Assembly (NCBI RefSeq): GCF_022682495.2
Contig: NC_071392.1
Span: 140,378,818 to 140,442,817 of the forward strand
Direction: 5' to 3'
DNA from: Desmodus rotundus
Taxonomy: Eukaryota; Chordata; Mammalia; Chiroptera; Phyllostomidae
Length of the DNA stretch: 64,000 nucleotides
In this document: positions 22,616 to 35,009 of the stretch, in pieces
How positions within the stretch are numbered: the stretch's first letter is position 1
Layout: each line of letters begins with the position of its first letter
Notes under the pieces: model-generated
The model's input: the letters and a program-made list of their open reading frames with translations, nothing else
Database searches by the model: none
What the model was told of the DNA's origin: nothing
Translations under genes and position numbers: made by a program

Positions 22616-24514
22616 TTAACAACCGTAAGCATTGCGTTACCGAGTTCTGCCAGCTAGCAAGACAGAACTAAAAATGCCAGTTCTTTTAAAGGGCTGTTAG
22701 GAAGGATCAGAAACAGCCTTTGTCTTGTGGAGACGAAGCCACTGTGGGCCAGAGGTCTTACAACAAGTTTGTGATTAGTACTTGGGACTAGAACTCAAGT
22801 CTCTTTCTTCCAGATCAGCGCTATTTCCACACGCCCCGCTGATGGGAAATGAAGCTTCCAGAGCAAACAAGCACGTGTGTTGTTCATTATGTGAATTAGT
22901 GAGTCGGGGCCTTGGTGGGGGGTCAGTGAAACTCAGGGCAATCCTGGTCTGGCTCCTTCCTTAGATCTAGTCTCTCATCTCCATAGCCTGAGGCCATCTC
23001 GGGAATGTAAAACCCTATCATAAATTCTAGGTACTTTTTGGTGTTGAGTGTGAGGAGAGAGATTTCAGCGATAGTTAAATGAGAAATGCGTATCAAGCAC
23101 ATGATGTTGACTGAAGTTGTACTCAGTAATCGTGCTTTTTTTTTTTTTTTTGGTAAGAAGCAAATAAGCAAGCAGAGTCTGTTCCTTGCTTCCTACCCTC
23201 AGCCAGAGAACACAGTTTTAGTTCTCTTTACCTCCCTCCCAAAAAATTGAATGAGGGCATAGAGATACAACGGCAGTGAGGTAGCCACAACTGTGTGTAT
23301 TCATTCACTCGGCACCCCGGAGTGAATTAAACCGTATACCCATAATTGCCCTTTCTCCAAGAGGCAAGGCCTGTGAGGGTCAGGGTGCATGGGGGCTCTG
23401 GAGTCAGACAGACCTGGGCCTAGATCTCAGCCCTGCCACCACGATTCCCCCTGTGATGGCTCTGCGCCTGTTTCCGCATCCATAACGTGAAGGTCCGAGC
23501 TGTGCCCAGAGCACAGGGTAGAGCAAGGGAAATGCCACAGGGCCTGGCATCAGTGAAAAGCAGCAACAGTGACTATGATCGTCAGTCCTATTGGGTGGGC
23601 AGGGACTGTTTATCTCCTATTTCCTGTGAGGACCCCACAGCCTAGAGTGGCGGAGGAGCTTGCCCTCGACCTCACAAAGTGTGTGCTCAGGATTGCCAGG
23701 CCTAGAAAGTCTTCCCTGTTTTCCTCTTTCCCCGTCCCACCTATTTCCCCTGAGTCCCTGGACCTCCCTGGGATTTCTAGGGCACCACTGGAGGAGAGCA
23801 AAGGGCAAAGTGACACTGGGGGATATTCCAGGCCTCTGTGGCCTCACCAGGCCCCTCCCACAGTTCCTAGGAGTCCAGGCCTCCCCTGCCCTAGCTCCTC
23901 TCCTTCTGGCCTCCCCATCTCCAGGTCAGTGTGTGAAGCAGATCTGGGTTTAGATCCAAGCCTGCCCCTTGTCATCCTCCTGGCGTGGGAAGAGGTCAGC
24001 CAGGCCCAGCCCAGCCCCCAAGGGAGGCAGACCCATGGGAATCAGCGTTTTCTAATCCTGGGAAGCCCTGACAGAGCCCTGAGAGCAGTCCTCCTCCGGC
24101 CTCACCCCATGTCCTCTCATGCTCCCTCTTCCCGGGCCCCTCCTGCTTCTCCCACCCAGAAGCCACTGCCGCAGTGACTTGGCCTCCACTCCTTGCCACT
24201 CCTAGCCAGGGACTTCCCTGGGCTGGGCCTCTGACCGGCTTTGGAAAATCTGGACTGTTAGTGATCAAAGAGTAGGCCACATCACCACTGTCTGCCAGCC
24301 CTTCAGCCACTCCTAGTGACCCAGGCTCTCTGTTACAGGTCCAGCCACAGAAAAGGTTCAGCTGTCCCAGGAGTAACACAAGTGGGGGAGCTCTCCGGAG
24401 ACCCGCTTGCTCCAGTGTCAGAGGGTCCCAGCCTTCCATCCTGTCTCCAGGGAAGACGGAGGTAGACTCCAACCTGGTTGCTTCCTGTCTAGCTTTAGAT
24501 CACTGAAGTTCCCA

Positions 24515-24760
24515 ACACACCCACACACTCCCTCTCACAGAAACACACACACACACACTCAATCACGTAATGACCCAGACACTCACAGGTACTCTCACAA
24601 ACACACCCACACACTCCCCCTCACACAGACACACACTCACATAATGACCCAGACATTCACAGACACACACAAACACAAAAACATGCTTGCACACCTCTGC
24701 TCACACAGACACACACATACACACCTCAGCAGATCTGACACACACAAAAATAGACACACT
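24515..24760 (+). repeat. CA-rich minisatellite
   Basis: A degenerate ACAC-rich block in which ACACCCACACACTCC and ATGACCCAGACAxTCACAG each occur twice about 75-80 bp apart, indicating two diverged copies of a longer unit inside CA-repeat DNA. Chance open frames here reflect the repeat, not a gene. Confidence 0.75.
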
Positions 24761-25160
24761 GACATCCACGTTCATGCTTATGTATCCACTCCCTTTTCAT
24801 GGGAGAAGAATAAGATGAAAATAGACCTTTCTTTTCCTTCCCTTAGGAAAAACTAGTACTGACTAGAGGGAAAAGACTGGCTGAGAAGGCTGGGGGAGAA
24901 GAGGAAGGCAGGAAGAGGAACTAACAGGAGGGAGAGAAGCAAGAAGATAACTGGGCCAGGCAAGGAGATAGAGAGAGGCCCAGAGCCCAAGCCCCGAGAG
25001 GGGCAGAGGGAGCTGGGCCTGGAGCAGCCGACCCCAGCTGGCAGGAAAGCAGAAAACTCTTGGCCCAGAGGTGGGAGGGTCTGGTGGCCCCAGCACCCTT
25101 GTGCAGTGAGCCCTTTCCCCTGTCCTGCCTGGCTCACTGCCCCCAGGCTGGGTCACTTAC

Positions 25161-25243
25161 CTGGGGAAGGGCAGGAGAAGGCAAGGGTGTGCGCAGAGGG
25201 GGCTGCCGCTGGCCCTGTGAAGGCTCCTCCGCTTGCTGTGCTT
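25161..25243 (-). other. Candidate alternative 5' untranslated exon of TNIP1
   Basis: On the minus strand an ideal donor (CCCCAG|GTAAGTGA) is at 25161/25160. Upstream of it is a pyrimidine-rich tract ending in CTGCAG at 25244, so the block is either an 83-bp internal exon or the end of a first exon starting a little further right. It has no ATG-led reading frame. It lies 5.5 kb upstream of the main TNIP1 exon 1, in the same orientation, and human TNIP1 has alternative upstream first exons in this interval. Splicing to TNIP1 is inferred. Confidence 0.4.
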
Positions 25244-25285
25244 CTGCAGGAAGGAGGGCTGGGCTGGGCTGACTTTTAGGCAGGA

Positions 25286-25297
25286 GGGGAATTCCCC
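25286..25297. promoter_or_regulatory. Palindromic kB site beside the candidate upstream exon
   Basis: GGGGAATTCCCC is a perfect 12-bp palindrome and an optimal p50/p52-type kB site. It lies about 45 bp upstream of the candidate exon at 25161-25243 on the gene strand. An ETS-like CACTTCC (GGAAGTG on the minus strand) follows near 25397-25403. Confidence 0.5.
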
Positions 25298-28009
25298 GAG
25301 ATGGAGGAGCCAGGCAGCCACACAAGGCTCAGTGGAGGCCCCTTCCCACCCCTCTGGCTGGCGGAACAGAGGCCCTTCTTTATCAGCGCCTACCTGTCAC
25401 TTCCCAGACTGCGTGCGGCTTGCTAGGAATTCCAGGGAGGCGAGAAGGCTCTGGGGAAGAGCTGGAAGGCTGCTGATTCTCTGGCTGGTCTGAGAACAGG
25501 CACAGGGCAGAGTCCCACCTGGCCTGCCCACCCCACCCCACCCCCTGGGTTCACCCAAGGACCTCTATTTCCTCCTTCGCCTAGGGTGGGGGATTCCAGT
25601 GTCAAGGACCCTGAGGAAATCACCAGATACCCAGTCCACATCCTCCTGCCCTCCATCCTATCCCATCTGTTTCCACTTAGTCTATGGATTCTCCACAGGG
25701 AAAGGAAAGATTGCTGCTTCCCTCTGTGCCAGACCTCATTCAGATGTCGAGTGCGGTCCCAGAGACCTACCCACCAAGGAACAGCCCCGCTCTGCAAGAA
25801 GCAGCCGGTGCTCTGGAGCCTGGCTTCCCCACCCTCAACCTCAGTGAGCCCGGCTGTAAAATGCGGATAATAAGTCCTGCTTTGCCTGCCTCCTGCGATG
25901 GCAATTAAACTAAAATGATGGTTTGCAGACATCCTTCAGAAACCATTTACAAACATAAGGTCTCAGTTCATTATCTGATGATATTGTGGCGAGGAGTGGG
26001 AGGGGCCACCTGGATGAGCTGGCCTTTCTTGCTCATTCCTGGTTCTAGAGTTTCTTCACTCTTACAGTTTCCTCAGGCCACTTATGGCCTTACAGACCAC
26101 TGAGGATAAAGGAACGGACAAGTCAGACCTGCTTCCTGCCTGCTCAGAATTCACAGATTTGGGGGTGGCCCTGCCAGTACATCATCAGCCACATGTGGCT
26201 GTTCACATATAAAGTGGTCAAAATTAAATAAAACCTGTAACTCAGTTCCTCGGTAGCACTAGCCCCATTTCAAACTCTCAACAGTCCCTTGTCTAGAACT
26301 GCACATGTAAAGAACATTTCCATCCCTGCAGAGAGTTCTGTTGGAGAGCATTTCTCTGGGGGCTGCAGGCAAGTTAGTAGGTAATTATCATAAGGGGCGG
26401 TAGAGCTGTGTGCTGGCAGGAGAAATACAGGGAGATACCGGAGCCTGGACGAGGGAGGATCTGGTCAGGATTGGGGCATCTGGGAAGTCCTCCTGGAGGA
26501 AGTGACACCTTAGCTGAGATCTGAAAGTGGCCAAGCAAGAGCATAAGAGAGAGTGTTCTCAGCAAAGGGAATAGACCCTGCAAAGAGAAGAGGACATTCG
26601 GGGAACTGAAAATTGTTCACTGTGAGTGGACCATGGAGTTTGAAGCAGGCAAGGGGGAAGTAACATAGGTAGGACCTGGAGAAACAGGCAGGCCAGGTCA
26701 CAAGGGGCTACCTTCAAGGGGGCTAGGAGGTGAGGGAGGGGGAGAGCTCACTGAATCCAACCTTCAACTGCTTCTCCGTGCTTCCGATTGGGATCCCACA
26801 GGGAGTGCTAGAGACACCTCCTGGCTGGAGGGCTGCACTCTACAGATGAGGAAGTGATGGCCAGACAAGGGAAGTGACTGTCCAAGTGAGTAAACGGAGG
26901 CACTTCCTGACTCTCGGTCCAGTGCTCTGTCCCATACCACATTCAACCCCTTGATGGCAGATGCCACTTTTTAAATGTCCAACAGCTGCATGTGACAAGT
27001 GGCTACCAGGCCAGACCATACAGATATCTCCACCCTCCCAGGGTGGAGGACTGCAGGACTAAAGTTCTGCAGGACTAAAGGCACCAGTTCTTGAGTTAGA
27101 TCAGGTGCTAAGGATGATACACTTCCCTCCCTTTTGCTGGGAGCAAAATACACCTCCCCTCACCCACGCTGTCCGACGCTTCCCTCTCTGCCCTCTGACA
27201 CCAAACTGAAGGGCCTACCTCACAGCTCAGGAGCAGGCATCAGGGCTGGTGGCAGGCCTCAGTCCCAGGGAGAGAGACCTCCTCTCTGGCTCACTCCATG
27301 AAATCTGCTGGTGACCTGAGTCAGCCAGAGCCTTCTGTGAAACTGAGGAATGGCCCTTCCTCGAGGAAATGGAGTTCTAGATTCCTCACCAGGAGAAAAC
27401 GTCATTCAGCCCTGATGTTTTTTAGATTGTGATATTCCCTCCAAACACTATGTTTTCTCTCCAGAGGCCACAGGAGCCTAGGTCCTCAGAGAGTTCATAA
27501 AGCCCAATTTAGGCCAGTTCCTGCTTGTGGAGTCTTCAGCGGCAGGGGGACCCTGGAGGGCTCACAAGGCTGACGGAGCTGGACCTGCCTGAGCTAGAGT
27601 CTCCAGTTAGGAATACTTGGCTTGCACATTCGAGGGAAAGAAAGATCAGCGCTGGTTCCCTTTCCCCCCTGCCAAAATGCTGAGAGCAATTATCTTCCCA
27701 CTCTTTCTCTCTCCCCTCTTCCTTCTTCCAGCAGTGAATTCCCTGAAACTGCTTTCCCTGTTCAGGCCATGGGATAGACACCGAGGAAGAAGAGGCCCTT
27801 GGACTAGGCAGCGGAAGAGCTGAGTTTGAGTCCTGGTTCTGCTGCATGGTTCTCAGCAAGTCCTTTCCCCCCGCTCTGATCCTCAGCTGCCCCTTCTATA
27901 ATGTAGAGGAGTCAGACCAGATCGTCACTGAAGGACCTTCCATTCTGATACTGTGAAGAAATCTAAAAGTGCAGAAGGAGAAGTGAGGGCAGGCCAAGAT
28001 GGCCAGGAA

Positions 28010-28215
28010 ATAATAACACTAACAGCTAATAGTTAAGATGAACGTGTACCAGGCATGGTACTAAGTGCTCTTACATGAATTATTGCATGCATTCCTCATC
28101 AGAACTCTGCAGGGTGGGGTGGGTGCTGCTATTTTACAGATGAGGAAACTGAGGCTCATCGTGGTTTAAGCCAACAGCTAATAAGTGGCATAGCTGGAGT
28201 TCGAACTCAGGCCAT
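28010..28215 (-). repeat. MIR element (well preserved)
   Basis: AATAATAACACTAACAGCTA, ACCAGGCATGGTACTAAGTG, ATTTTACAGATGAGGAAACT and TGGAGTTCGAACTCAGG give almost the whole antisense MIR. Confidence 0.75.
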
Positions 28216-29084
28216 GTCTCCAGAGCTCACCTGGAGGAGATGAGATCTCTCTGCTGGGCCTCAAAAGATGGGTGAAGTTTGGGTAAACATGAGGATGCTC
28301 TCACAGGACCACTCCTTTGATGCTTCATTATCCTCCCCACCCCTCCCACCCTGACACCTCCCATCTTCTTGTTGATGTGTGGGAGCAGCACTGGGCCAGC
28401 CTCATAGTAGTCAGTCGGTCCGTAACCATTCAGTGAATGAATGGACTGGACCCCATGGGTTTCCTGATTCACCAGTTTTATTGAAAGCTCCCCAAGGCTG
28501 GGGACTCCTCATGCCATTAGGACCTAGCCCAGGACTCTGGGCGTGATATCTGGGTCCCACCATAGACCTAAGAAATCAGACTGTCTGGCAGGGGGTGGGC
28601 CCTGAAGGCAGCATTTTTAATAACCTCCCAGGGGTGACCTTAGTACGTAGTAGCGTTTGGGAAACCCAAGCTCCTGAAGCCGGGTCTTCCAACTCCAAAG
28701 TGCGAATTATCTGCTGGTAGACAGGCAGCCAAGGAGACCTCGCTGTCACACACCATCAGGTGACAGTCGCTGGCCCCCCAAATATCCAATCCATGACTTT
28801 TGCAAGAATGCTTTGAGTCTCCAAGCATCCAGTAGGTGCCAGGCCCACTGCCATTCCTGAGCTCACTGTGTGACCTCAGCACGCAGTTTCCTCTCGCTGT
28901 CCCTCACTTTCCTCACCTGTGAAAGGAGGTCCATTCTCATTGCCCATGTATAGCCCTGAGTATAGCTTGTACCTAGAAGGGGTACCCATTGGGATAATTT
29001 CATAAAGAATTACATAGGTCAGGGCCTCGTCAACTTTGGTATCCGTTAGAATCACCTGATCCATTTGGTCTTGGGTGGGTCCTT

Positions 29085-29235
29085 AGACCAGTGGGTGCAC
29101 TTAAGCATCACCTGGCCAGCTTTGTAAAAATACAGATGACCAGGTCCCACCCCAAGCTAATTACAGCGGAATCTCAGAGGGTGTGGTCTGGGATTGCTAT
29201 TTCAAAAGCTCCCCAGGTGACTCAAAGTTGTGACT
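29085..29235 (+). mobile_element. MER5A-like hAT fragment
   Basis: Contains CAGTGGGTGCACTTAAGCATCACCT-like text (20-base core recognisable), AAAATACAGATGACCAGGTC, CCCACC and AGCTCCCCAGGTGA in the order of the MER5A consensus as I recall it. Confidence 0.6.
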
Positions 29236-30092
29236 CCTGCTCCCGAAGCTGCCATTCTGAAAGTTGGTTCTGATGCAGGTGGTCCCCGGACCTCACTGTT
29301 GCAGGTGGTCTCGCCCCACCTGTTTCCCTTTTTGTACCGGGGAAGGTGCCTTCTCAGTGCCAGGGTCAGACACTGTGAGGACGACAGATTTTAGAATCTG
29401 GAGAGAAGAGGGCTCTGTCTCACTTTCTGTGGCTCACAGAACATTGTACGTGGTGGATGTGGAAAGAAAAATGAAAACTCAAGCCAAGTCATGATATGAG
29501 GAGAGCAGGTACCTGTGACTCTGCCAGCATCTGAAAGACGGGATTCGGGGATGCATTTTGCAAAGTCGTGCTTTCCAAGGAAACAAATACAGAACGGTAT
29601 GTTGCAAGATTTTGGCAAAGGAAGATGATCCAAGGACAAATGTTGCAAGACTGGGCTGCTAAAGGAAGTGGCCTCTTGGCCCATCAGATCTGGAACAAAG
29701 CTTAGAGATTGTCTTAACCAACCCCCTGGCTAGACAGAAAAGGAAACTGAGGCCAAGGGATAGGGAGGCACGTGCCCAGGGTCAGGCAGGGAGATGTTGA
29801 GGAGCGAGCATCAAAGTCCTGGCTCCCCGACCACCTCCTGCCCGCTGCCCTTTCCTCTGTTCCTTAAGTATCTACCACGTCCGTTTTTGCTCCAAGTCCC
29901 CAGCCCACCCCCCCTACACTCACACTCTCCTGAACAACACCCAAGGTCAAAGGACAGGACTAAATCTGTGAGGCTGGATGTACACCTGCCAGATGACAGG
30001 CACCAAAGCCGGCAGGAGGCTGGGGCGCGTTAGAGAGGAAGGAGCAGTGTCTGATGATGTGGCCTGACCTCAGAAAGGAAGCCTGGTCACCA

Positions 30093-30106
30093 GGGGGAAT
30101 TTCCCC
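30093..30106. promoter_or_regulatory. Intergenic kB-type motif
   Basis: GGGGGAATTTCCCC, a near-palindromic full kB consensus, about 10 kb upstream of the main TNIP1 start and 5 kb beyond the candidate alternative exon. Confidence 0.35.
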
Positions 30107-30409
30107 GGGTGAGGTCTCCTGGCTATGCAAATATTGTACTCCAATTAACCTGGACCCCAGCATGGGAGAAGGGTGAGGGGACAGTGGACCCTGAGAGAGA
30201 CAGGGATGTGGGGAAAGCAAGGAATAGGGTCTGAACTTCCCAGGGTGCCTGGATTGTGCCAGATTCCTCCTTTGTAATCTCATTTTGTCCCTGAGACATC
30301 CTCCTAAGTAGGAAGGCAGCCTGAGGCCAATAAGGAGAGGGTACATTTGCCCAAGAAAACGTAGTACATTCCAACTGAAAGGGAGATGGGGCCTCAGGAA
30401 GCGGCAGTG

Positions 30410-30460
30410 ATGATGATGGAGTCGCTGCTGCCGCCACCGCCGCTGCTGCTGCTGACAAGG
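30410..30460 (+). repeat. Short GCT/GCC triplet-rich tract
   Basis: TGATGATGATGG followed by mixed CTGCTGCCGCC and GCTGCTGCTGCTG triplets; an impure trinucleotide repeat in intergenic DNA. Confidence 0.6.
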
Positions 30461-31974
30461 GTGACAGTAATGAGGCTGGAGTCCGAGAAGTCTGACAAAG
30501 TTTCATTTTGGGTTTCCATCTCACTCACTGGGGAGTTTTATCCTGGGAACAGCTAAAAGGCATCTAGCGGGAGGTAGTGACCCTGACCCCCTTTGGGCAA
30601 ATCCCAGCGCTTGCTCAGAATGCTAGGGGTATGGCAGCTGGTGCCATTAACCCTTTCACCACCAGCTTCCAGAACATTCCTAGTAACATGAACAGAATGG
30701 GAATAATGTTTTTGAAGGAAAATCTCTCTCTCATGCCTCTTTACATTTCACTTACCTTGAGCCTCACTACCCCTCAAAGCCTTCCCCTGGGATCCTGCTC
30801 CCTTCCAAGCCTGATCTCATTACTGCCTGGTTCTCCAGGGAGCTGCTCTTGCCTTCCCAGAGCAGGGTGGTCAGGCCTGTGTCTGCCTGCCGCTGAGCCT
30901 GGCTGTTTCTCCTCCTGTGGAAGAACATACACAGGAACAGGGGCGTCACTGATTTCTGGAGCTACTCGCCAAGAAGGGCGAGTGTGTGAAAAGCAAGTTT
31001 GGGTACTTGTGTGGGGTATTTCCTGTGTGGTCAGTAGCACATATGTGGACCATGGGATCTGTCTTTCTGTTTGTCACTAGCAGTGTGTTTGTGGACCTGA
31101 GCATTGTATTCTTTTCTACGTGGCCACTATGTGTGTTTCTGCTTCTGGATGTACACAGTGTGTGTCCCTGTGGGTGTGACTGGCAGTGATTTGGAACCTA
31201 TGTGTCTGATAGTAGTATTTATAGGCTTTGAGTCTATAAGCCTATAGACCAGCTACCTGGGGAAGTGGGAATGGAAATCGCTGGCCTAGGCCAGGCTTAG
31301 CATCTCTATGTCCATCCCCCAGCTGCCCAGCTCAGCTATCAGACCCTCCCCATCCCTGCCCATAGCTGTCTCCATCCAGGTCAAGGCTATCTCCATGGCC
31401 ATCTCAACTGACTGCAGCTAGTGGTGCAAGAGGCAGATGGTGGTAGCTGGGAGGGAGCATTGGGACCATCCTGCAGGAGGAAATGTATGCTCTGGGGACT
31501 GTCACAACCCCTGGGCCTAGGGCAGGGGCTCATTCTTACGTGGCTCTGATTGAGGGCTTCCCAGTGCTTGCTTAGCCGAGAGGGCAGTGGGATGGCCTGC
31601 ACCCAGTGCCTTGGGCCTCATCTCTGGGTTCCCAGGTAATGACTCCTGGCTTCCTCTCCTCCTCCATCTCTCATTCATTCCCCAGGTCAGGCCCTTTCCT
31701 TGGTTTCTTGCTTCCCCATGTCTTTCTTTTCTTTTCTCTGCCTCTGCTTCTTCCACTCTGGCTCAGATCCCCATTCCTCCAAGCCTGCCCAATGGTGTCC
31801 TGGGTGCTACTCCCACCTCCTCCACAGAGGCATCCTCTTTCTAAAGGACTTCTCTTGTTCCTAACACATTCAGGGGCTGGCTGGAGCCTGGAGGACCAAG
31901 TCCGCACCCTGGCCCCGACTCTCTGTGAACCCCCAGATGGTGTTCTCACACTGGGTATGGGGCCCAAGGACCAA

Positions 31975-32215
31975 GAGGCCCTACCTGTTCCTCTACGTCC
32001 CCCTCTGTGCCCTTGCTTGAGCTGTTGCCTCTGCCTGGAACCCCCTCCCACCTTTAATAGCTTTCATTGTTGAAAGCCTATCTACCCACCTTTTGAGGTG
32101 CCTGGTACGTGCCCCTCTCCAGGGAGCCAGTCTCGGTTTCTCTGTGGTTAACCTGTGCTGGATGAATTTTTCTAATAATCTTCCTTCCCCCCTTAGCTCT
32201 CTGAGGGTTAGCAGC
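31975..32215 (+). repeat. L2 LINE fragment
   Basis: GAGCTGTTGCCTCTGCCTGG, AACCCCCTCCCACC and CCTATCTACCCACCTTTTGA match L2 3'-region text. Confidence 0.55.
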
Positions 32216-32309
32216 ATAGTGTAGGGACTCAGGATCCCTCAGAGGCTGATGAAAGACTTCCTCTCCCTTCCTCATCCATGGAATGGAATCTAGCCTATGT
32301 ATTCATAAC

Positions 32310-32520
32310 AAAGAGCTGCTGTTTACTGAGTCCTCACCCGTCTTGAGCAGTGTGGTGAGATATATATGCATTGCCTAATTTAGTCTTCACAACACTGTGA
32401 TAGAGAACCCTTTGTCATTCCCATTTTACAGATGAGGAAATCAAGGCATAGCGAGGTCAGGTGACTTATCTATGCCCAAGCAGCTGACTGGGATTCGAGG
32501 CCGGCCTGCCTGCCTCTGTA
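32310..32520 (-). repeat. MIR element
   Basis: GCTGTTTACTGAGTCCTCAC, ATTTAGTCTTCACAACACTG, CATTTTACAGATGAGGAAAT and AGCAGCTGACTGGGATTCGA match antisense MIR. Confidence 0.7.
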
Positions 32521-34786
32521 GACCTGGTTAGACACCTAGAATTTCCCACTTGCCTAACTTCAACCATAAGCTGGGGGAAGTCTGCCTCGGGAAACCTGAG
32601 GTCTGAGGGGAGGGGAGAGGCCCGTGAGAGCGCTGATTTACTGCTTCTGGGTGCTGACGTTTGGGTTGGGCAACTTCACACTTCTCCCTCCCATCGTCCA
32701 TCCGCTTGGTCCAGCTTCCACATCGGGAGGAAGAGGACAGGCCAGCAGAGACAGCAGAGCAGGAGTCAGGAGCCCCAGGTGCTGGCCCCAGATCTAAGCC
32801 ATGGTCACAATCCTGTGCCTCCATTTCCAGACCTTTGAAACAAGGGGGCCGCTGTGGGTGACCTCCAGGACCATTCCCAGCTCCACTGATCCGTGATGTA
32901 CTCCCCACGGACCATTAAAGGAGGCAGTCGCCCCTGCCCTACCATGAGGGGAGGAATGGTTACGGAAAAGCCTGTCCCGCGGTGTCCTTCGGGAGGCGAC
33001 TCGTAGCTCTCAGCAAAGCTGGGGCACAGAGACTACCAGGGGTTTCACACAGCCAGCAGTCCCCACACTGCTCTCCAGTGGCAGGAAATGTGACAGCGGC
33101 CATTCCCAAACAGCCGCTCTGTGCCCTGGTTAAAAGGGCAACCCACTCCCAGCCAGCCACTTCCTTCAGACATTCCCTTGTGGCCCCAAGGACCAAGGTC
33201 GGCACATCCCAGCCCAGGGCTTCTGAAAGGGCTGGCCCTGAAGGGATGCTGCACGGCTCAAGCCAGGAGGGGAACGCCAGGCGTCAGAGGGAGGATGGCT
33301 CTAGGTGGAGGAAGAAGGTGGGAGAGCGTGTAGGGTGCCTATGTGAAAGCCCTGGACCCGGCCGGGCCAGGGCTGCAGGGTCCCCGTTCTGTCTGCTGCG
33401 AGAGTGCTGTGCCCCTGGGCCCATTGCTTCCTCTCTGTGGAAGTGACGGTTGTCTTTCTGTAACTGAGAGGGAGGTGAGAATTTCTGAGGGCCCCTTCCA
33501 CAGTTAGAACCCTCACAACCATCATCCCCTTCTCCCACTTTGAGACAGCCGTGGTTTGGGCTTCTGCTTTCTCTTTCCTTTTAGCTTTAGTTTAGTCCCC
33601 GCTTCTCTCCCTTGAACTCTGGCCACAGAAGCAATCTCCGGCAAGTTACCGGTTATCAGTTGATACAGGTGTTTTGGAGGGAGCAGGGTGGGACACTCTA
33701 ATGGAAGCTCTTAAGGATTGGGACCACACCGGTCTAACTTTGCATCCTTAGCCTTGAGCACACAGCAGGGCACATAGGAGCCATTCCATGGTATAAGCTG
33801 CGTGAATGAAGGAGTGAGCACCCTGGATTCAGGATGGTGGCTACTCCCTCCGCTGCCACAGATCTGGAAAAAAATGAGGTTTGCCCTCTAGGCACCCGGG
33901 TCTTAACGAGATTATTGAAATAGACTCCCAACTGGCCACCCTCCTGTTAGGTTTTGCTCAAATGCATGGCTAGATACACACCTTCCTTACCCGAGAAAGG
34001 CTCCCCTGGCTTGTAAGATGGAATACGGATATATGCGTCCTCTGTAATTGGATGCGAACTCTTATTTCTAATCTGGCCTACTTTACACCACAAACCCCGA
34101 GGGCCCCCTACTACCAACCAATCCCAGAACACCACCCACCCAACTGTATGAAAACCAAGTGCACAATGCACATTGGGAGATTGGAATAGTATCTTGTCCA
34201 CCACCAGGGTAGTTAGCACTATCCTCATTCCCGGTTTCTAGGAGTTCCAGAATTCCTGGTTTCTCCATGTGTGTTCCCCTCAGCCTCAAGGGGCCTCCCG
34301 ACTTCTATCCCCTCAGGTCCCATCGCTCTTCCCTTTCCACTTGCAGCCCATTTCTCCTCAGTACCTATTTTTAAGGAAACTTCGTATTTGTCTTTGGATG
34401 CTTCTGCGATCTGCAGCTGACTTCTTGGGAACAAAGCTCAGAAAACATCACGGGATCCACATCGCAGCCCCTGCAGTGGGGCCTGGCTCAGGGCTGGGGG
34501 TGCTGGCAGGCGAGCCCAAGCCCATTAGGACCCCACTCTGCACTCCCACGCATCACCTTCCACCCCACAAAGGCTATGAGATAAGCAGAACTGGGGGCCT
34601 GTTTTACAGATGAGGAAACTGAGGCTCAGAAGTGACATGCCCCCAGTCAGTTAAAGGCAAAGGTCTGACTCCACACAGGCCTAACCATTTTGTTCATTTA
34701 TCTTCAGGTAACAGTGAACTTGGGCAAATACCCCAAAAAGCTCAGCTGACTCTCACGGGGTTTGGGCTCATCACAGCCTGGCCGAC

Positions 34787-35009
34787 GGCAGGAAGTAGAG
34801 AAGACACAAGATAGATTGTCTCTCAGACTCATTTTGTCAGAGACGAGAGAAAGCTCTTTTTCAGAGCTGCTGGGTCCAACCCTCATTGTACAAATGAAGA
34901 AACTGAGGCTGGGTGAGGGCACTGGCTAGTTCCAAGGTCACACACTGAAGGAGGGACAACACTGGACCCAATAAGTCTCCCAACCACCTACGGTCCCTGC
35001 ACAGCTACT
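34787..35009. repeat. Direct duplication, copy A
   Basis: Pairs with 35567-35793 in the same orientation, offset about 783 bp. Shared blocks include CAGACTCATTTTGTCAGAGA, GCTGGGTCCAACCCTCAT, GTACAAATGAAGAAAC and CCCTGCACAGCTACT. By eye the copies are over 80 percent identical, closer than independent MIR copies would be. This copy lies beyond the inferred ANXA6 3' end. Confidence 0.75.

Noticed and set aside
24407..24856. His/Thr-rich 149-codon frame
   Set aside because: It is a translation of the CA-rich minisatellite.
34810..34960. Two MIR copies as the explanation for the repeat pair at 34.8 and 35.6 kb
   Set aside because: Similarity extends about 225 bp with shared unique blocks outside MIR consensus, more than independent ancient MIRs would keep.
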